Positions 8,201 to 16,623 of a stretch of DNA of 36,800 nt are shown here, one piece after another. A program made the translations under genes and the position numbers. Location: the NCBI GenBank assembly GCA_964497135.1, contig CAZCDO010000013.1, positions 1-36,800 of the forward strand, in the 5' to 3' direction. The notes beneath the pieces were generated by a model, which had not been told where the DNA came from, did not search any database, and was given only the letters and a program-made list of their open reading frames with translations. The first letter of the stretch is position 1. Each line of letters starts with the position of its first letter. Origin of the DNA: CAIJXV01 sp964497135. Its GTDB lineage: Bacteria; Verrucomicrobiota; Kiritimatiellia; CAIKKV01; CAIJXV01.

Positions 8201-8979
8201 ATCAGGATAACGCCCTGCTCTATTCCCTCCCCGAAAGCGGCCTGCCGAATGAATCGGCTTCCCGTTATTTTAATGCGTTAGGCACCCGGGTGTGCGCCTG
8301 GCTGGAGGGGGCCGGATACCCCTTCTGCCGCGGTGCCATCATGGCGAACAACCCGAAATGGTGCGCATCCCTCGAGGACTGGAAACAAATCACCGCCGAT
8401 TGGATTGGCAAGGCCGAGCCCCAGCAACTCCTGGAATTCAATATTTTTCTGGATTTCAGGGCCGTGTTCGGTGACCTCGAATTCGCCCGGCAACTCCGCC
8501 TTCACGTCCATCAACAACTCCAGAATCACCCCCCGTTCCTCCCCTTCCTCGCCCGCGACCTGATGCGTTTCCGCCCGCCGCCCAATCGCTTTATTCGCTG
8601 GCTGTATTCCCCCGCCAAACGCGACCGCGTGACCCGGATCGATCTCAAGGAAGCGATGCTCCCCCTGGTTGGATTTTCGCGGCTCTACGCCTTGCGCCAT
8701 CGCCTGAATGAAACGCACACCCTGGACCGCATCGAGGCGTTGAACCGGCGGAACCTGACCTCCGATGCAGATCTGCGGGAAACGGTGGTCGCCTATGACA
8801 GTCTGCTGAAACTGCGACTCCTTCACCAAGCCGAGTGTCTCCAGGAAAATCGGCCGCTCGATAACACCGTCGATTGGCCAAAGCTCGATCCCCTCCAGAA
8901 ATCCCTGCTCCGCGAGGCGTTCGCCCGCATCGCCGCCATTCAAAACAAAATCAGCTACGATTTCCTGGGCGGCACCTGA
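5293..8979 (+). CDS. PHP phosphoesterase-Cache-PAS-PAS-CBS-CBS-nucleotidyltransferase (DUF294) membrane fusion protein
   Basis: This 1228-residue multidomain protein has a start with CGGAG seven bases upstream. Residues 5-250 form a PHP domain with its full metal set: H10/H12 (DLHCH), D17, H42, E67, H78, H156, D213 and H215. A membrane helix spans about 263-287, a single-Cache extracytoplasmic sensor about 290-450 (GKDYFWLQD, WGWVIGTGMYTEDV), and a second helix about 453-470. A PAS domain (about 488-602), a degenerate PAS-like region (620-735) and a CBS pair (about 765-880) follow. A DUF294 nucleotidyltransferase domain has GSQGRQE at 958-964 and DQD at 970-972, with a DUF294 C-terminal domain about 1050-1228. 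DUF294-CBS proteins commonly neighbour acetate-type symporters; fusion to PHP and Cache is not something I know. A role in sensing solute and nucleotide signals is inference. Its 3' end overlaps the convergent RND gene by 25 bases. Confidence 0.88.
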   Translation: MSTTIRVDLHCHSSWSDGTLTPDAVADRLAHDRVSFAALVDHDSVDGLDAFRKRLAHRSIGFITGVEITTQYQGKAAHLLAYGFNPDHPELRANLEAIQRSRAAGVESIAGSLQNKRRHALRIDLPLLPGATTGRIELADGIALIHRAGGLAFLAHPLFLEPNPDRFESLLPRLQTLGLDGIEAIYPAFSPENQARLIELARRGNLLVCAGSDFHHSANPTAIEMPAELWQAFRDALLACPRGAFQPAEDRSRLPAPRRLSFILRIVLPTVTAMVLFGVVTLDIIVPAIEQSLLERKREMIRELVNSAWGILAEAEQEVLTGITPLAQAQQLAKKRIETLRYGRDGKDYFWLQDLHPRILMHPYRPELNGQDVSDFRDPRGVRIFVEFANLVRRQNEGFVDYVWQWKDDPHRLVPKESYIRGFQPWGWVIGTGMYTEDVRSEILRFERHLVRLAAGITILIALLLLYVIRQSLQSERKRRDAEESLRESTDRYRALVEAATEGILLTVEGRCRYANPTLLRRLGYVASDIELMALADILPRQPDNALAWETIARIPSGAERPDRIEAVLRSRDGRQFAGLLALSRISLAGHDGLIVHVRDIAPRPSDVVNPTSGSHESSSALLEVATHAPLGLFRARAIRQAAILEINRAALELLPVLGAGDADSPPTLAAAFSTPADFEDFMRRLERDSRTRQRLHRATPDGQRRVVTLDAHWVVDETGAPRFIDGCVEDTSADALRDEEQESLIARLQSSLLYLHEPVERLCHPVTFCSPDTPIHQVAALMTAQDSEAALVRSENGGLPGIVTDRILRTRLVAEAIPADQPIRRVLRESVITIPRHAQVYEALLLMQEKGVEHLAVTDDENTLIGLIHSRDILHLHSSEAALLTDKIAHAETAEEAIRWCRRAPLLAKSLLDSGAHTRQITRLISAVCDAATVRFIELAGQELGSAPGPFVFLALGSQGRQEMTLFADQDNALLYSLPESGLPNESASRYFNALGTRVCAWLEGAGYPFCRGAIMANNPKWCASLEDWKQITADWIGKAEPQQLLEFNIFLDFRAVFGDLEFARQLRLHVHQQLQNHPPFLPFLARDLMRFRPPPNRFIRWLYSPAKRDRVTRIDLKEAMLPLVGFSRLYALRHRLNETHTLDRIEALNRRNLTSDADLRETVVAYDSLLKLRLLHQAECLQENRPLDNTVDWPKLDPLQKSLLREAFARIAAIQNKISYDFLGGT

Positions 8980-11900
8980 TTCCCGGATTCCCGGTAAATC
9001 ATGTAATACACCATGGGGATAACCACCAGGGTGAATGCGGTCGATACAAACAAACCAAAAATCAAGGACCAGGCCAATCCGCTGAAAATCGGATCCAGGG
9101 TAATCGGCCAGGCCCCCAGCAACGTCGTTCCCGCCGTCAGAAAAATCGGGCGCAAGCGCACCGCGCCCGATTCGATAATCGCCGATTTTAAATCGCGTCC
9201 GGCCCGGATCGAAACCCGGATGAAATCGATCAGGATAATCCCGTTACGCACCACGATTCCCGCCAAGGCGATCATCCCGATCATCGCGGTCGCCGTAAAG
9301 AAAATAGGGTTGGGATATCCGCCCACACGGTTCGCCCCCACGAGATTCAACAACCAAAAGCCCGGCAGGATTCCGATCAGGGTCATCGGGATGGACAACA
9401 TGATCACGCCCGGCAATAAATAGGATCCAGTCTCATACACCAGCAACAGGTAAATGATCAGGAGGGCCGCCGCAAAAGCCAAACCCATGTCCCGGAACAC
9501 ATCCAGCGTGATCTTCCACTCCCCTTCGCCCCGCCAATCCACCCGGATACCGGCCGGTAACGGATGGTTCCGGATCTCCTTCTGCAGATTTAAAACGGCA
9601 TAAGCCGGCCCGCGCCCCGCCATTTCCGCCGTCACAAACACCACGCGTTCCTGGTTCTTGTGGTAAATGGAGCGTTCCACCGTCTCCTCCACAAACCGAC
9701 CCAATTCGCCCAATTGCACCATCTGCCCGGACCGACCTTTGACCGGAATCGTCAACAACCCTTCCCGGGATGATCGTTTCTCCCGGGGTAATTGCAGAAT
9801 GATGGGCAATTCGTTGTGCTCCGAATCCACATGCAGGGTCCCGATCGGCTGACCACCTAACGCCAGTTCCACCGTGCGAACCACATCATCCACGAAAATC
9901 CCGTGCAAACCGGCTTTTTCGCGATCGACTTCAAATCGCCATTTCGGGGCGGCCGTTTCCACCATATCATCCACATCCACCACTCCCGGTTCCCGGCGCA
10001 ACCGCGACTTGACTTCACCGGCCGCCTGGACCACCTCCCCATAGGACTGCAAAGGGGTTCCATACACCTCCGCCACAACCGTGGATAACACCGGCGGCCC
10101 CGGAGGCATCTCGACGAGCTTAATGTCGGCCTGATGCTTTTCAGCCAGCGCCTGCAAATCATTCCGCATCCGCAAAACCAGGGAATGACTATCCATTTTG
10201 CGTTTTAATCGATGGACGAGGTTCACGCGGAGGTCGGCCATTTCCGCGCCCCGCCGCAGATAATAATGCCGCACCAAGCCATTGAAGTCCATGGGACTCG
10301 CCTCGCCCACGGTGCTGACAAATTCCACCACCTCGTTGACCGATGCCAAATAGGACTCAATCTCCCGGACGGCTTCCCCGGTCCGCTCCAACGTCGTCCC
10401 CTCCGGCATATCCACCACAATCTGGAATTCATTCTTATTGTCGAACGGCAGCATCTTCAAAGGAACCGCACCGGTCAGAGCCAGGCTGATCGAAAAGGCC
10501 AAAAGCACGACCATGCCCACCAACACCGCCACCCGGATTTTCGCCGACTCCACCAACGGCTTCATGAGCCGGGCATAGACCCGGTAAACGGTGGATGTTT
10601 TGATATCCGGCGCCGCATTCGCCTCCTCCGACAAAGTCGAACCCTTGAGGATTTTATTGGAAACCCAGGGGGTAATGACAAACGCCACCAGCATGGACAC
10701 CATCATCGCAATCGGCACATTCAAAGCCATCGGCCGCATGTAAGGCCCCATCATCCCGGTTATAAAAAAAAGCGGGATGAAGGCGGCAATCACCGATAGG
10801 GTGGCCAGGATGATCGGGGAGAGCACCTCCGACATCGCTCCGGCAATGGCATCCAGACGGGAGCCCTTGCTCATCCCCAGGTGCCGGAAAATATTCTCCA
10901 CGCCCACAATCGGATCATCCACCAGCAATCCGAGCGCCAGAATCAAGGCGAACAAGGTGACCCGGTTGATCGTGTAGCCCACCAGGTAATTAACCACCAG
11001 GGTAAGCGCATAGGTGATCGGAACGGCAATCGCCACGATCACGCCCACCCGCCAATTCATCGTCATGGCAATCAAACCAATCACGGTCAGGATTGCGATG
11101 ATCAGGCTTTCCACCAGGTTGTTGACTTTTTCGTTGGCGGTCTCCCCGTAATTCCGGGTCACCCGAAGTTTTACATCTGACGGGATCAACGTCGCCTGCA
11201 GCGTCTTGATTTCGCGCTCGATCGCATCCGCCACCCAGACCGCATTGCTCCCCTTTTTTTTGGCCACGGCCAGGGTCACCGCTGGATAGGAAGCCCCGAC
11301 CCGCTCGTCCACTCCGGCCGTGGCCACTCCGGCGGCAAATCCGATCCGTGAGTACGCGCGTACGTCCTCGGCCCCGTCTCGAATCCCGGCGACATCCTTG
11401 AGATACACCGGCCGGTCGCCATACACCCCGATCATCAAGGCCCCCACCTCGCCGGCGCTTTTAAGGAAAGGCCCGGTTTCCACCGTCACCAACCGGTTCC
11501 CGGTTTCGAATTGACCACTGATGGACTGGCGATTCGACCCTTGAACCACCTGGGCCACTTCGGCGGGGGACAGCCCGAAGGCCTCCAAACGTTCGGGATC
11601 CAACAGGACTTGCACAATTCGTTTTTGCCCGCCGTGCAAGGTGATTGCCGACGTATTCTCGATGTGCTGCAAGCGACCGACCAATTCCTCGCCCAACCGG
11701 TAAAGATCCTGATCGTCCAACCGGGCGCTGTAGAGGGTGATATTGACAATCGGCACGTCGTCGATTTCCACGGGCTTGACCACCCAGCCGGAAATTCCCG
11801 GCGTCACCCGGTCCACGTTTTGAAAAATTTTATTATAGAGTTTGATCAGGCTGGCTTCGCGATCAGCGCCCACAAAAAAACGAACGGTCACCACGGCCAT

Positions 11901-12182
11901 CCCGGGCTTCGATACCGAGTAAACGTATTCCACCCCGTCGATTTGCGCCAGCATCCGCTCCAGGCGGGATGACACGCGCTTTTCAACCTCTTCGGCGGAC
12001 GCGCCGGGACATTGCACCAGAACATCGGCCATTGGAACCACAATCTGGGGCTCCTCTTCCCGCGGAGTGATCCAGAGGGCCAGCAACCCCAAACCCAGGC
12101 TGATCGCCATGAAGTAAATCGCCGCATTGCTTTTTAAAAACAGGCGGATCAGCGATTCAATGCGCGAGGGAGATGAACTCAT
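8955..12182 (-). CDS. RND efflux transporter, inner-membrane permease subunit
   Basis: The 1075-residue protein is a full-length RND pump. It has an N-terminal membrane helix, two large periplasmic loops, and the TM4 proton-relay motif GLLVDDPIVGVENI with its Asp pair. A second membrane half ends in TGLAWSLIFGLF-type helices. It belongs to the broad AcrB/CzcA superfamily; the DDPIVGVEN variant is seen in a large family of uncharacterised pumps, so drug, metal or lipid export cannot be decided. It is the last gene of a four-gene leftward operon (17 bases after the adaptor gene) and has GGAAGGG seven bases before its ATG. Proton-driven export through the adjacent adaptor and outer-membrane factor is expected. 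Confidence 0.93.
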   Translation of the reverse strand: MSSSPSRIESLIRLFLKSNAAIYFMAISLGLGLLALWITPREEEPQIVVPMADVLVQCPGASAEEVEKRVSSRLERMLAQIDGVEYVYSVSKPGMAVVTVRFFVGADREASLIKLYNKIFQNVDRVTPGISGWVVKPVEIDDVPIVNITLYSARLDDQDLYRLGEELVGRLQHIENTSAITLHGGQKRIVQVLLDPERLEAFGLSPAEVAQVVQGSNRQSISGQFETGNRLVTVETGPFLKSAGEVGALMIGVYGDRPVYLKDVAGIRDGAEDVRAYSRIGFAAGVATAGVDERVGASYPAVTLAVAKKKGSNAVWVADAIEREIKTLQATLIPSDVKLRVTRNYGETANEKVNNLVESLIIAILTVIGLIAMTMNWRVGVIVAIAVPITYALTLVVNYLVGYTINRVTLFALILALGLLVDDPIVGVENIFRHLGMSKGSRLDAIAGAMSEVLSPIILATLSVIAAFIPLFFITGMMGPYMRPMALNVPIAMMVSMLVAFVITPWVSNKILKGSTLSEEANAAPDIKTSTVYRVYARLMKPLVESAKIRVAVLVGMVVLLAFSISLALTGAVPLKMLPFDNKNEFQIVVDMPEGTTLERTGEAVREIESYLASVNEVVEFVSTVGEASPMDFNGLVRHYYLRRGAEMADLRVNLVHRLKRKMDSHSLVLRMRNDLQALAEKHQADIKLVEMPPGPPVLSTVVAEVYGTPLQSYGEVVQAAGEVKSRLRREPGVVDVDDMVETAAPKWRFEVDREKAGLHGIFVDDVVRTVELALGGQPIGTLHVDSEHNELPIILQLPREKRSSREGLLTIPVKGRSGQMVQLGELGRFVEETVERSIYHKNQERVVFVTAEMAGRGPAYAVLNLQKEIRNHPLPAGIRVDWRGEGEWKITLDVFRDMGLAFAAALLIIYLLLVYETGSYLLPGVIMLSIPMTLIGILPGFWLLNLVGANRVGGYPNPIFFTATAMIGMIALAGIVVRNGIILIDFIRVSIRAGRDLKSAIIESGAVRLRPIFLTAGTTLLGAWPITLDPIFSGLAWSLIFGLFVSTAFTLVVIPMVYYMIYRESGNQVPPRKS

Positions 12183-12199
12183 GATTAATCCCTTCCGAA

Positions 12200-13231
12200 T
12201 CAGGGTTTGGCCACCAGGATGTCGCCGGGATTCAATCCGGACAAAATTTCAATCCCTTCCGGATACGTGACCCCCGTCTTGACCAAACGCCGGATCCGTC
12301 GATCACCCCGCACCACCTCCACCATTTCCAGTTGCCCCCAATGCTGGAGGGCACCGGGAGGCATCAGGAGAAAGGCTCGCGGCACATCCTGGACCCACAC
12401 GCGGCCAAAGGTCCCGGGCAAAACCCCGTCCTGTTCCGGCAAATGCACCTTGACCTTCCGGGTCCGGCTCAGCGGATCGATCGCCCCGACGATTTCCTCC
12501 ACCTCGCCCTGGCATCGGATGGCCGGATGGTCGATGGTCACTTCCACCGGTTGTCCCAAAGCCAGCCGGTCGATCAAACGAACCGGCACCGGCACCTCGA
12601 TCCGCATCCGTTTGGGATCGTAAATCGTCAACAAGACTTGTCCCGGATTGGCCAGGTCCCCCACTTCAATCCGCCGCTCGATGACAATCCCCTCGATCGG
12701 CGACACCAGCCGCGCATAGGACAACATGACCTTGACCCGGTCCACATTGGCTTTCGCGGTCTGGGCCGCGGATTCAGCAGCCGTCAGGGCTTGCTCGGTC
12801 GTGGCATTTTTATCGAACAATTGCTTCGCCCGCTGGGATTCGCGTTCCGCCAGCGCCCGTTGGGATTCGGCCACAGCCAATTGTTCGCGAATTTCCCGGT
12901 CATCCAGCCGTACCAGTTCATCCCCCACCTTGACCCGGTCTCCAGCCCGAACCGTCACCGATTCCACTCCGGCGCTCAGACGGGGGCTGATTTGAATGGT
13001 TTGTTCCGAGGCCGTGGTACCCATCACCGGAACCCGGGCCGATAAATTCGTCGCGAGGACCGGCACCGTCGGCGTTCCGGGCTGGAGCGGCTCACCGGCC
13101 TCCAGCGTTTGGCGTCCTTCAGGCCCCTTTTCCACGCAGCCCCCGGCCGCCCAAATCATCAAACCCACCATGGCCAGGGTTCCCACCCCAAGCTTGGCAA
13201 TGACCCGTAACCTGCGGAATGCAGTATTCAT
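12200..13231 (-). CDS. RND efflux periplasmic adaptor (membrane fusion protein), probable lipoprotein
   Basis: The 343-residue protein begins with a signal sequence ending in AAGGC, with Cys32 the probable lipidated residue; the -3 residue is Ala, so the lipobox is imperfect. A barrel-sandwich half (VRAGDRVKVGDELVRLDD), a helical hairpin at about residues 110-170 rich in Ala/Glu/Gln, and the second half (ARLVSPIEGIVIERRIEVGD) follow in the order usual for the family. A beta-barrel and membrane-proximal domain close the protein. It links the inner-membrane pump to the TolC-like channel. A perfect GGAGG stands six bases before the ATG. It lies 14 bases after the outer-membrane factor gene and 17 bases before the pump gene. 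Confidence 0.92.
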   Translation of the reverse strand: MNTAFRRLRVIAKLGVGTLAMVGLMIWAAGGCVEKGPEGRQTLEAGEPLQPGTPTVPVLATNLSARVPVMGTTASEQTIQISPRLSAGVESVTVRAGDRVKVGDELVRLDDREIREQLAVAESQRALAERESQRAKQLFDKNATTEQALTAAESAAQTAKANVDRVKVMLSYARLVSPIEGIVIERRIEVGDLANPGQVLLTIYDPKRMRIEVPVPVRLIDRLALGQPVEVTIDHPAIRCQGEVEEIVGAIDPLSRTRKVKVHLPEQDGVLPGTFGRVWVQDVPRAFLLMPPGALQHWGQLEMVEVVRGDRRIRRLVKTGVTYPEGIEILSGLNPGDILVAKP

Positions 13232-13245
13232 AAAAAACCTCCGTT

Positions 13246-14598
13246 TTACGGCCTGTTCACCGGTTGATAGAAACGCACCAACTCGCCTTCGGCCCGTTTG
13301 ACATTGGAACAGGCCACCAAATAATCATAAAACGCGGACCAGTCGCGGGTGCGCATCGCCGTTTCCGCCACTTGGGCGGCCAGAACATCCGTGATATCCG
13401 CCGCGCCCTTCTGATAGCGTTCCTGGATCATCCGCAGCGCTTCCTCCGCGGTAACTTTGGCGACCCGGGTCACTTCCAACCGCTGGCTGGCGGCTTGAAC
13501 TTGGAGATAGGCGTCGTTCCAGTCATACATCAACCGGTTGGTCAGGGAGGCCAAATCCTGCTCGGCCGCGCGGACCGAGGCCTGCGCACTCCGCACGGCA
13601 TGCTTCCGGCGGAATCCATCGAACGCCTCCCATTCCGCCACCAGGCCCACCCAATAACTCCGCTCGAAATCCTCACCCGGATCGCTGTCCCAATCCACCG
13701 ATCCCTGGGCCGACAAGGTCGGCAGATAATCCTTACGTCCCCGATCCGCCTCGATCTGTCGGGCCGCAACCGCCAGTCGGGCGATCGCCAATTCCGGACG
13801 CCGACTAATCGGATCCTCGCGCGGAAGAGGTTGCCGGATCTGGATAGCTTGAACCGGATCCAACGCCCGGTCGAACGACACATACCGGGTTCCGATGGTG
13901 GTATTCAAAGCCGCCAATGCCAACGTCCACCCATTGCTGGAGCGGATCAGATCTTCCCGCGCTTCGGCGATTTTCACATCCACATTCAATAAATCGCTTT
14001 TGACCACCGCCCCGGCGGACAGGCGTTCCGAGACCACTCGCCGACTCTCGGCCAGCGACATCAGTGCTTCCTCATTCACCTGCATAAAGGACCGGGCCTG
14101 CAAAACCCCGAAATAGGCCCGGGTCACTTCGTGAATCAGGGCATTTTGTGCCGCTTCCAGAGCCCATTGGTTCAACCGCGTCTGGAGATCCGCCTGGCGA
14201 ATATCCAAACTCCGTTTTCCGCCGTCATAGACCCGATATTGCACTCCCATCGAAGCCCGCAGATTATCGGTGTCCGGCGGATTATTGAAATCCTGGTCCA
14301 TGGAAAATGTTTTTTGATTCAAGGCCATCATGAAAGCCTGGGGCGGATTATCGGACCGGGCATAGAGTCCGCTCGCCACCACTCGCGGATACCAGGCGGA
14401 TCGCGCCTGATCAATCGCTTCCCGCGAGGCAACCAACCGGTCCTGAGCCGCTTTCAAGTCGGGATTGGACGCCAACATCGCCCGGATACACTCATCCTGG
14501 GATATCGCCTCACTGCTCGAAGGCTGAGCCATGATCCCCAACCCGACCACAACCCAACAGAGCCAACACCGGGCAACCCGGCCAATGAAAATAAACAT
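13246..14598 (-). CDS. TolC-like outer-membrane efflux factor
   Basis: The 450-residue protein has a signal peptide (hydrophobic core about residues 10-24, cleavage near 31) and two outer-membrane efflux repeats. The first contains ASNPDLKAAQDRL and a long helix; the second starts near residue 265 with SRRPELAIARLAV. This is the PF02321 pattern of TolC-type trimers that form the outer-membrane channel and periplasmic tunnel. The length matches the family. GGGAGA precedes the ATG. The gene is second in the leftward operon, 28 bases after the ExbD-like lipoprotein and 14 bases before the adaptor. Confidence 0.92.
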   Translation of the reverse strand: MFIFIGRVARCWLCWVVVGLGIMAQPSSSEAISQDECIRAMLASNPDLKAAQDRLVASREAIDQARSAWYPRVVASGLYARSDNPPQAFMMALNQKTFSMDQDFNNPPDTDNLRASMGVQYRVYDGGKRSLDIRQADLQTRLNQWALEAAQNALIHEVTRAYFGVLQARSFMQVNEEALMSLAESRRVVSERLSAGAVVKSDLLNVDVKIAEAREDLIRSSNGWTLALAALNTTIGTRYVSFDRALDPVQAIQIRQPLPREDPISRRPELAIARLAVAARQIEADRGRKDYLPTLSAQGSVDWDSDPGEDFERSYWVGLVAEWEAFDGFRRKHAVRSAQASVRAAEQDLASLTNRLMYDWNDAYLQVQAASQRLEVTRVAKVTAEEALRMIQERYQKGAADITDVLAAQVAETAMRTRDWSAFYDYLVACSNVKRAEGELVRFYQPVNRP

Positions 14599-14626
14599 TA
14601 GGTCTCCCTTCGTTTCAGGATTGATC

Positions 14627-15046
14627 CTACCGATTGACCGAGGCTTCGGGCTGCAACGGACGTTTGAAAATTATTTTTTGAAATCCCGCCAGGCGGAGAT
14701 CCCGTAAAAAAACAGCCATGGACGCCTGGGTCATATCCGGGGGGACAACCACACAAACCGTCGTTGCCCGACCCGCCCCGTGCCGTTTCAGTCGCGAGGG
14801 AAGTTCTTTGGCCGGGAAACAATCAGACCCCAGCCGGACCGTCCCATCGGAAGCCAGGGTCGCATCAATCGCCGGCACTCCGCCGGGTGAAATTGTCCGG
14901 CATCCAGCCACCAGACCCAACCCGGCCAAAAGTCCGATCAAACTGGCCAGATAAATACCCGACCGGAGCTGAGACCACCGGTTGAATCCCCGCATCGGCA
15001 TCGATGACGCCGCTTTAAACTGTCCGGCCTTTACGCCATCGTTCAT
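14627..15046 (-). CDS. ExbD-like periplasmic-domain lipoprotein
   Basis: The 139-residue protein carries a membrane segment at about 30-48 that ends in the lipobox VAGC, with Cys49 as predicted acylation site. The N-region is unusually long for a lipoprotein. After the Cys, residues about 60-130 match the periplasmic fold of ExbD/TolR: a DGTVRLG strand turn, SRLKRHG helix end, TTVCVVVPPDM strand and VFLRDLRLAGFQKIIF. ExbD normally anchors by a single helix bearing a key Asp and works with ExbB; here the anchor has no such Asp and no exbB gene is present. It heads the RND operon with a clear GGGGAGG before its ATG, so an accessory role in the efflux complex is possible. The family call is from pattern resemblance. 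Confidence 0.6.
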   Translation of the reverse strand: MNDGVKAGQFKAASSMPMRGFNRWSQLRSGIYLASLIGLLAGLGLVAGCRTISPGGVPAIDATLASDGTVRLGSDCFPAKELPSRLKRHGAGRATTVCVVVPPDMTQASMAVFLRDLRLAGFQKIIFKRPLQPEASVNR

Positions 15047-15076
15047 AGAAGCCTCCCCACCAAAAAAACTGATATC

Positions 15077-15092
15077 GTTGAGCTAAATCAAC
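15077..15092. promoter_or_regulatory. Short palindrome in the divergent helicase/efflux intergenic region
   Basis: GTTGA and TCAAC arms of five bases flank a six-base centre, 31 bases upstream of the ExbD-like gene. It lies just downstream of the predicted -10 of the efflux operon, where a repressor could bind. Short arms make chance possible. Confidence 0.2.
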
Positions 15093-15098
15093 TTTTTC

Positions 15099-15127
15099 AT
15101 ATTGCGCCAAACGAATCTTTAGTGCAA
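15099..15127 (-). promoter_or_regulatory. Possible promoter of the RND efflux operon
   Basis: On the minus strand TTGCAC (15122-15127) is followed after 17 bases by CAATAT (15099-15104), which keeps the most important A and final T of a -10 box. Transcription would start near 15092, about 46 bases before the ATG at 15046. Confidence 0.35.
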
Positions 15128-15138
15128 GCATTTTTAAC

Positions 15139-15167
15139 TTGGTTTCCGGACATATAACCTGTATTTT
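15139..15167 (+). promoter_or_regulatory. Possible promoter of the helicase gene
   Basis: TTGGTT (15139-15144) and TATTTT (15162-15167) are 17 bases apart. Transcription would start near 15174, only a few bases before the ATG at 15178, giving an almost leaderless mRNA or use of the later ATG at 15211. Motif match only. Confidence 0.25.
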
Positions 15168-15177
15168 AGTTCAACTT

Positions 15178-16623
15178 ATGGTTCAAAGATTAATTCGTCG
15201 CATTGGTCAGATGCTTTTTTCGTCGAAAAAAGCCAAGTCTTCAACGGCCTCGGTTGCCAAAAACCCCGCCCATCCGGCCAAAACGCCGGCCAAATCCCAT
15301 TCCGCACCCGCCTCCAGTCCGGCTCCTGGCCCGGCCCCCAGACCCAGCGCAACGCCGCGGTCCCATCCGCCCCGCCCGGAGTCCGCACACCGCCCGGCCC
15401 CCGCGGTCCGGACTCCCCCCGCGAAGTGGACCCCGGACCAGTTTCCGATCGACCCGGTTGAAGGCAAGCATTGTTTCGGGGAATTCAATCTCCAGACGGA
15501 ACTCTTACACGCGTTGGCCGACCTGAACTTCAAATATTGCACGCCCATCCAAGCCCAGGCGTTGGAACCCGCATTGGCGGGTCGGGACGTCACCGGACAG
15601 GCCCAAACCGGCACGGGCAAAACCGCCGTCTTTCTGATCACCATCATCGAACGCTGTCTCAAAAATCCCCGAACCAATCCGGCGCCCGGCACGCCGCGCA
15701 GTTTGATTCTGGCGCCCACCCGGGAATTGGCCATTCAAATCGGACGCGATGCCGAAGCCCTGACCTATCACACCTCCCTCAATAGTTTGGTCGTTTTTGG
15801 CGGACTCGATTACGCCCGGCAGCGCACTCAACTGGAAAAACACACGGTCGATATCCTGATCGCCACACCCGGCCGTCTGCTCGATTTCATGGGCCAGGGA
15901 AAAATTCACCTCGGCCAGACGGAAATCCTGATTTTAGACGAAGCCGACCGTATGCTGGACATGGGGTTCATTCCGGATGTGCGCCGAATCGTAAGGGCTC
16001 TGCCGCCCCGCGAAAAACGGCAATCCTTCCTGTTTAGCGCCACCCTCACCCCCGAGGTGCACCGCCTGGCGCAAAACTGGCTCAAGGATCCCGTTAAGAT
16101 CGAAATCGAGCCGGAGAAGATGACGGTCGACACCATCGAGCAGAAAGTTTTCCTGGTTTCGTCCCGCCAAAAAGGAATCCTGCTCCGGAATCTATTGAAA
16201 ACCCTGAAGCCGGAACGCGCCCTGATTTTCGCCAATCGCCGGGACACTTGTCGGCATGTCAGCGAAGGTCTGACCCGTAACGGCATGCCCTGTGCCATGC
16301 TGTCCGGCGAAGTCAGTCAAGGCGAACGCCTGCGTATTCTGGAGTCATTCCGCAAAGGCACCACCCCCATCCTGGTGGCCACCGATGTCGCCGGGCGGGG
16401 CCTGCACGTCGAAGGCGTCTCCCACGTTTTTAATTACGATATTCCTTACGAGCCGGAAGATTATGTTCATCGTATCGGGTGCACCGGGCGGGCCGGCGCA
16501 AAGGGATTGGCGATCACGCTCGCCTGCGAAAACGAATCCTTTACCCTGCCGGAAATCGAAAAGAAACTGGGCCACAGCCTGCCCTGTGAAGTGCCGTCCG
16601 AAGAATTATTGGGCCATCGGTAA
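15178..16623 (+). CDS. DEAD-box ATP-dependent RNA helicase, RhlB-like, with altered motif VI
   Basis: From the ATG at 15178 the protein has 481 residues; no clear ribosome site marks the start, and 15211 is an alternative. Residues 20-85 are a Pro/Ala/Ser-rich disordered tail. The core has the Q motif (TPIQAQALE, 122-130), motif I AQTGTGKT (142-149), Ia PTRELA, II DEAD (254-257), III SAT (287-289), V ATDVAGRGL and VI HRIGCTGR (431-438). Motif VI normally reads HRIGRTGR; Cys435 replaces the first of the two arginine fingers, by one base (TGC for CGC) at 16480. The C-terminal end, CENESFTLPEIEKKLGHSLP, resembles E. coli RhlB. A role in RNA unwinding or degradation is expected from the family. 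It stands divergent from the efflux operon, and the propeller gene follows after 64 bases. Confidence 0.9.
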   Translation: MVQRLIRRIGQMLFSSKKAKSSTASVAKNPAHPAKTPAKSHSAPASSPAPGPAPRPSATPRSHPPRPESAHRPAPAVRTPPAKWTPDQFPIDPVEGKHCFGEFNLQTELLHALADLNFKYCTPIQAQALEPALAGRDVTGQAQTGTGKTAVFLITIIERCLKNPRTNPAPGTPRSLILAPTRELAIQIGRDAEALTYHTSLNSLVVFGGLDYARQRTQLEKHTVDILIATPGRLLDFMGQGKIHLGQTEILILDEADRMLDMGFIPDVRRIVRALPPREKRQSFLFSATLTPEVHRLAQNWLKDPVKIEIEPEKMTVDTIEQKVFLVSSRQKGILLRNLLKTLKPERALIFANRRDTCRHVSEGLTRNGMPCAMLSGEVSQGERLRILESFRKGTTPILVATDVAGRGLHVEGVSHVFNYDIPYEPEDYVHRIGCTGRAGAKGLAITLACENESFTLPEIEKKLGHSLPCEVPSEELLGHR

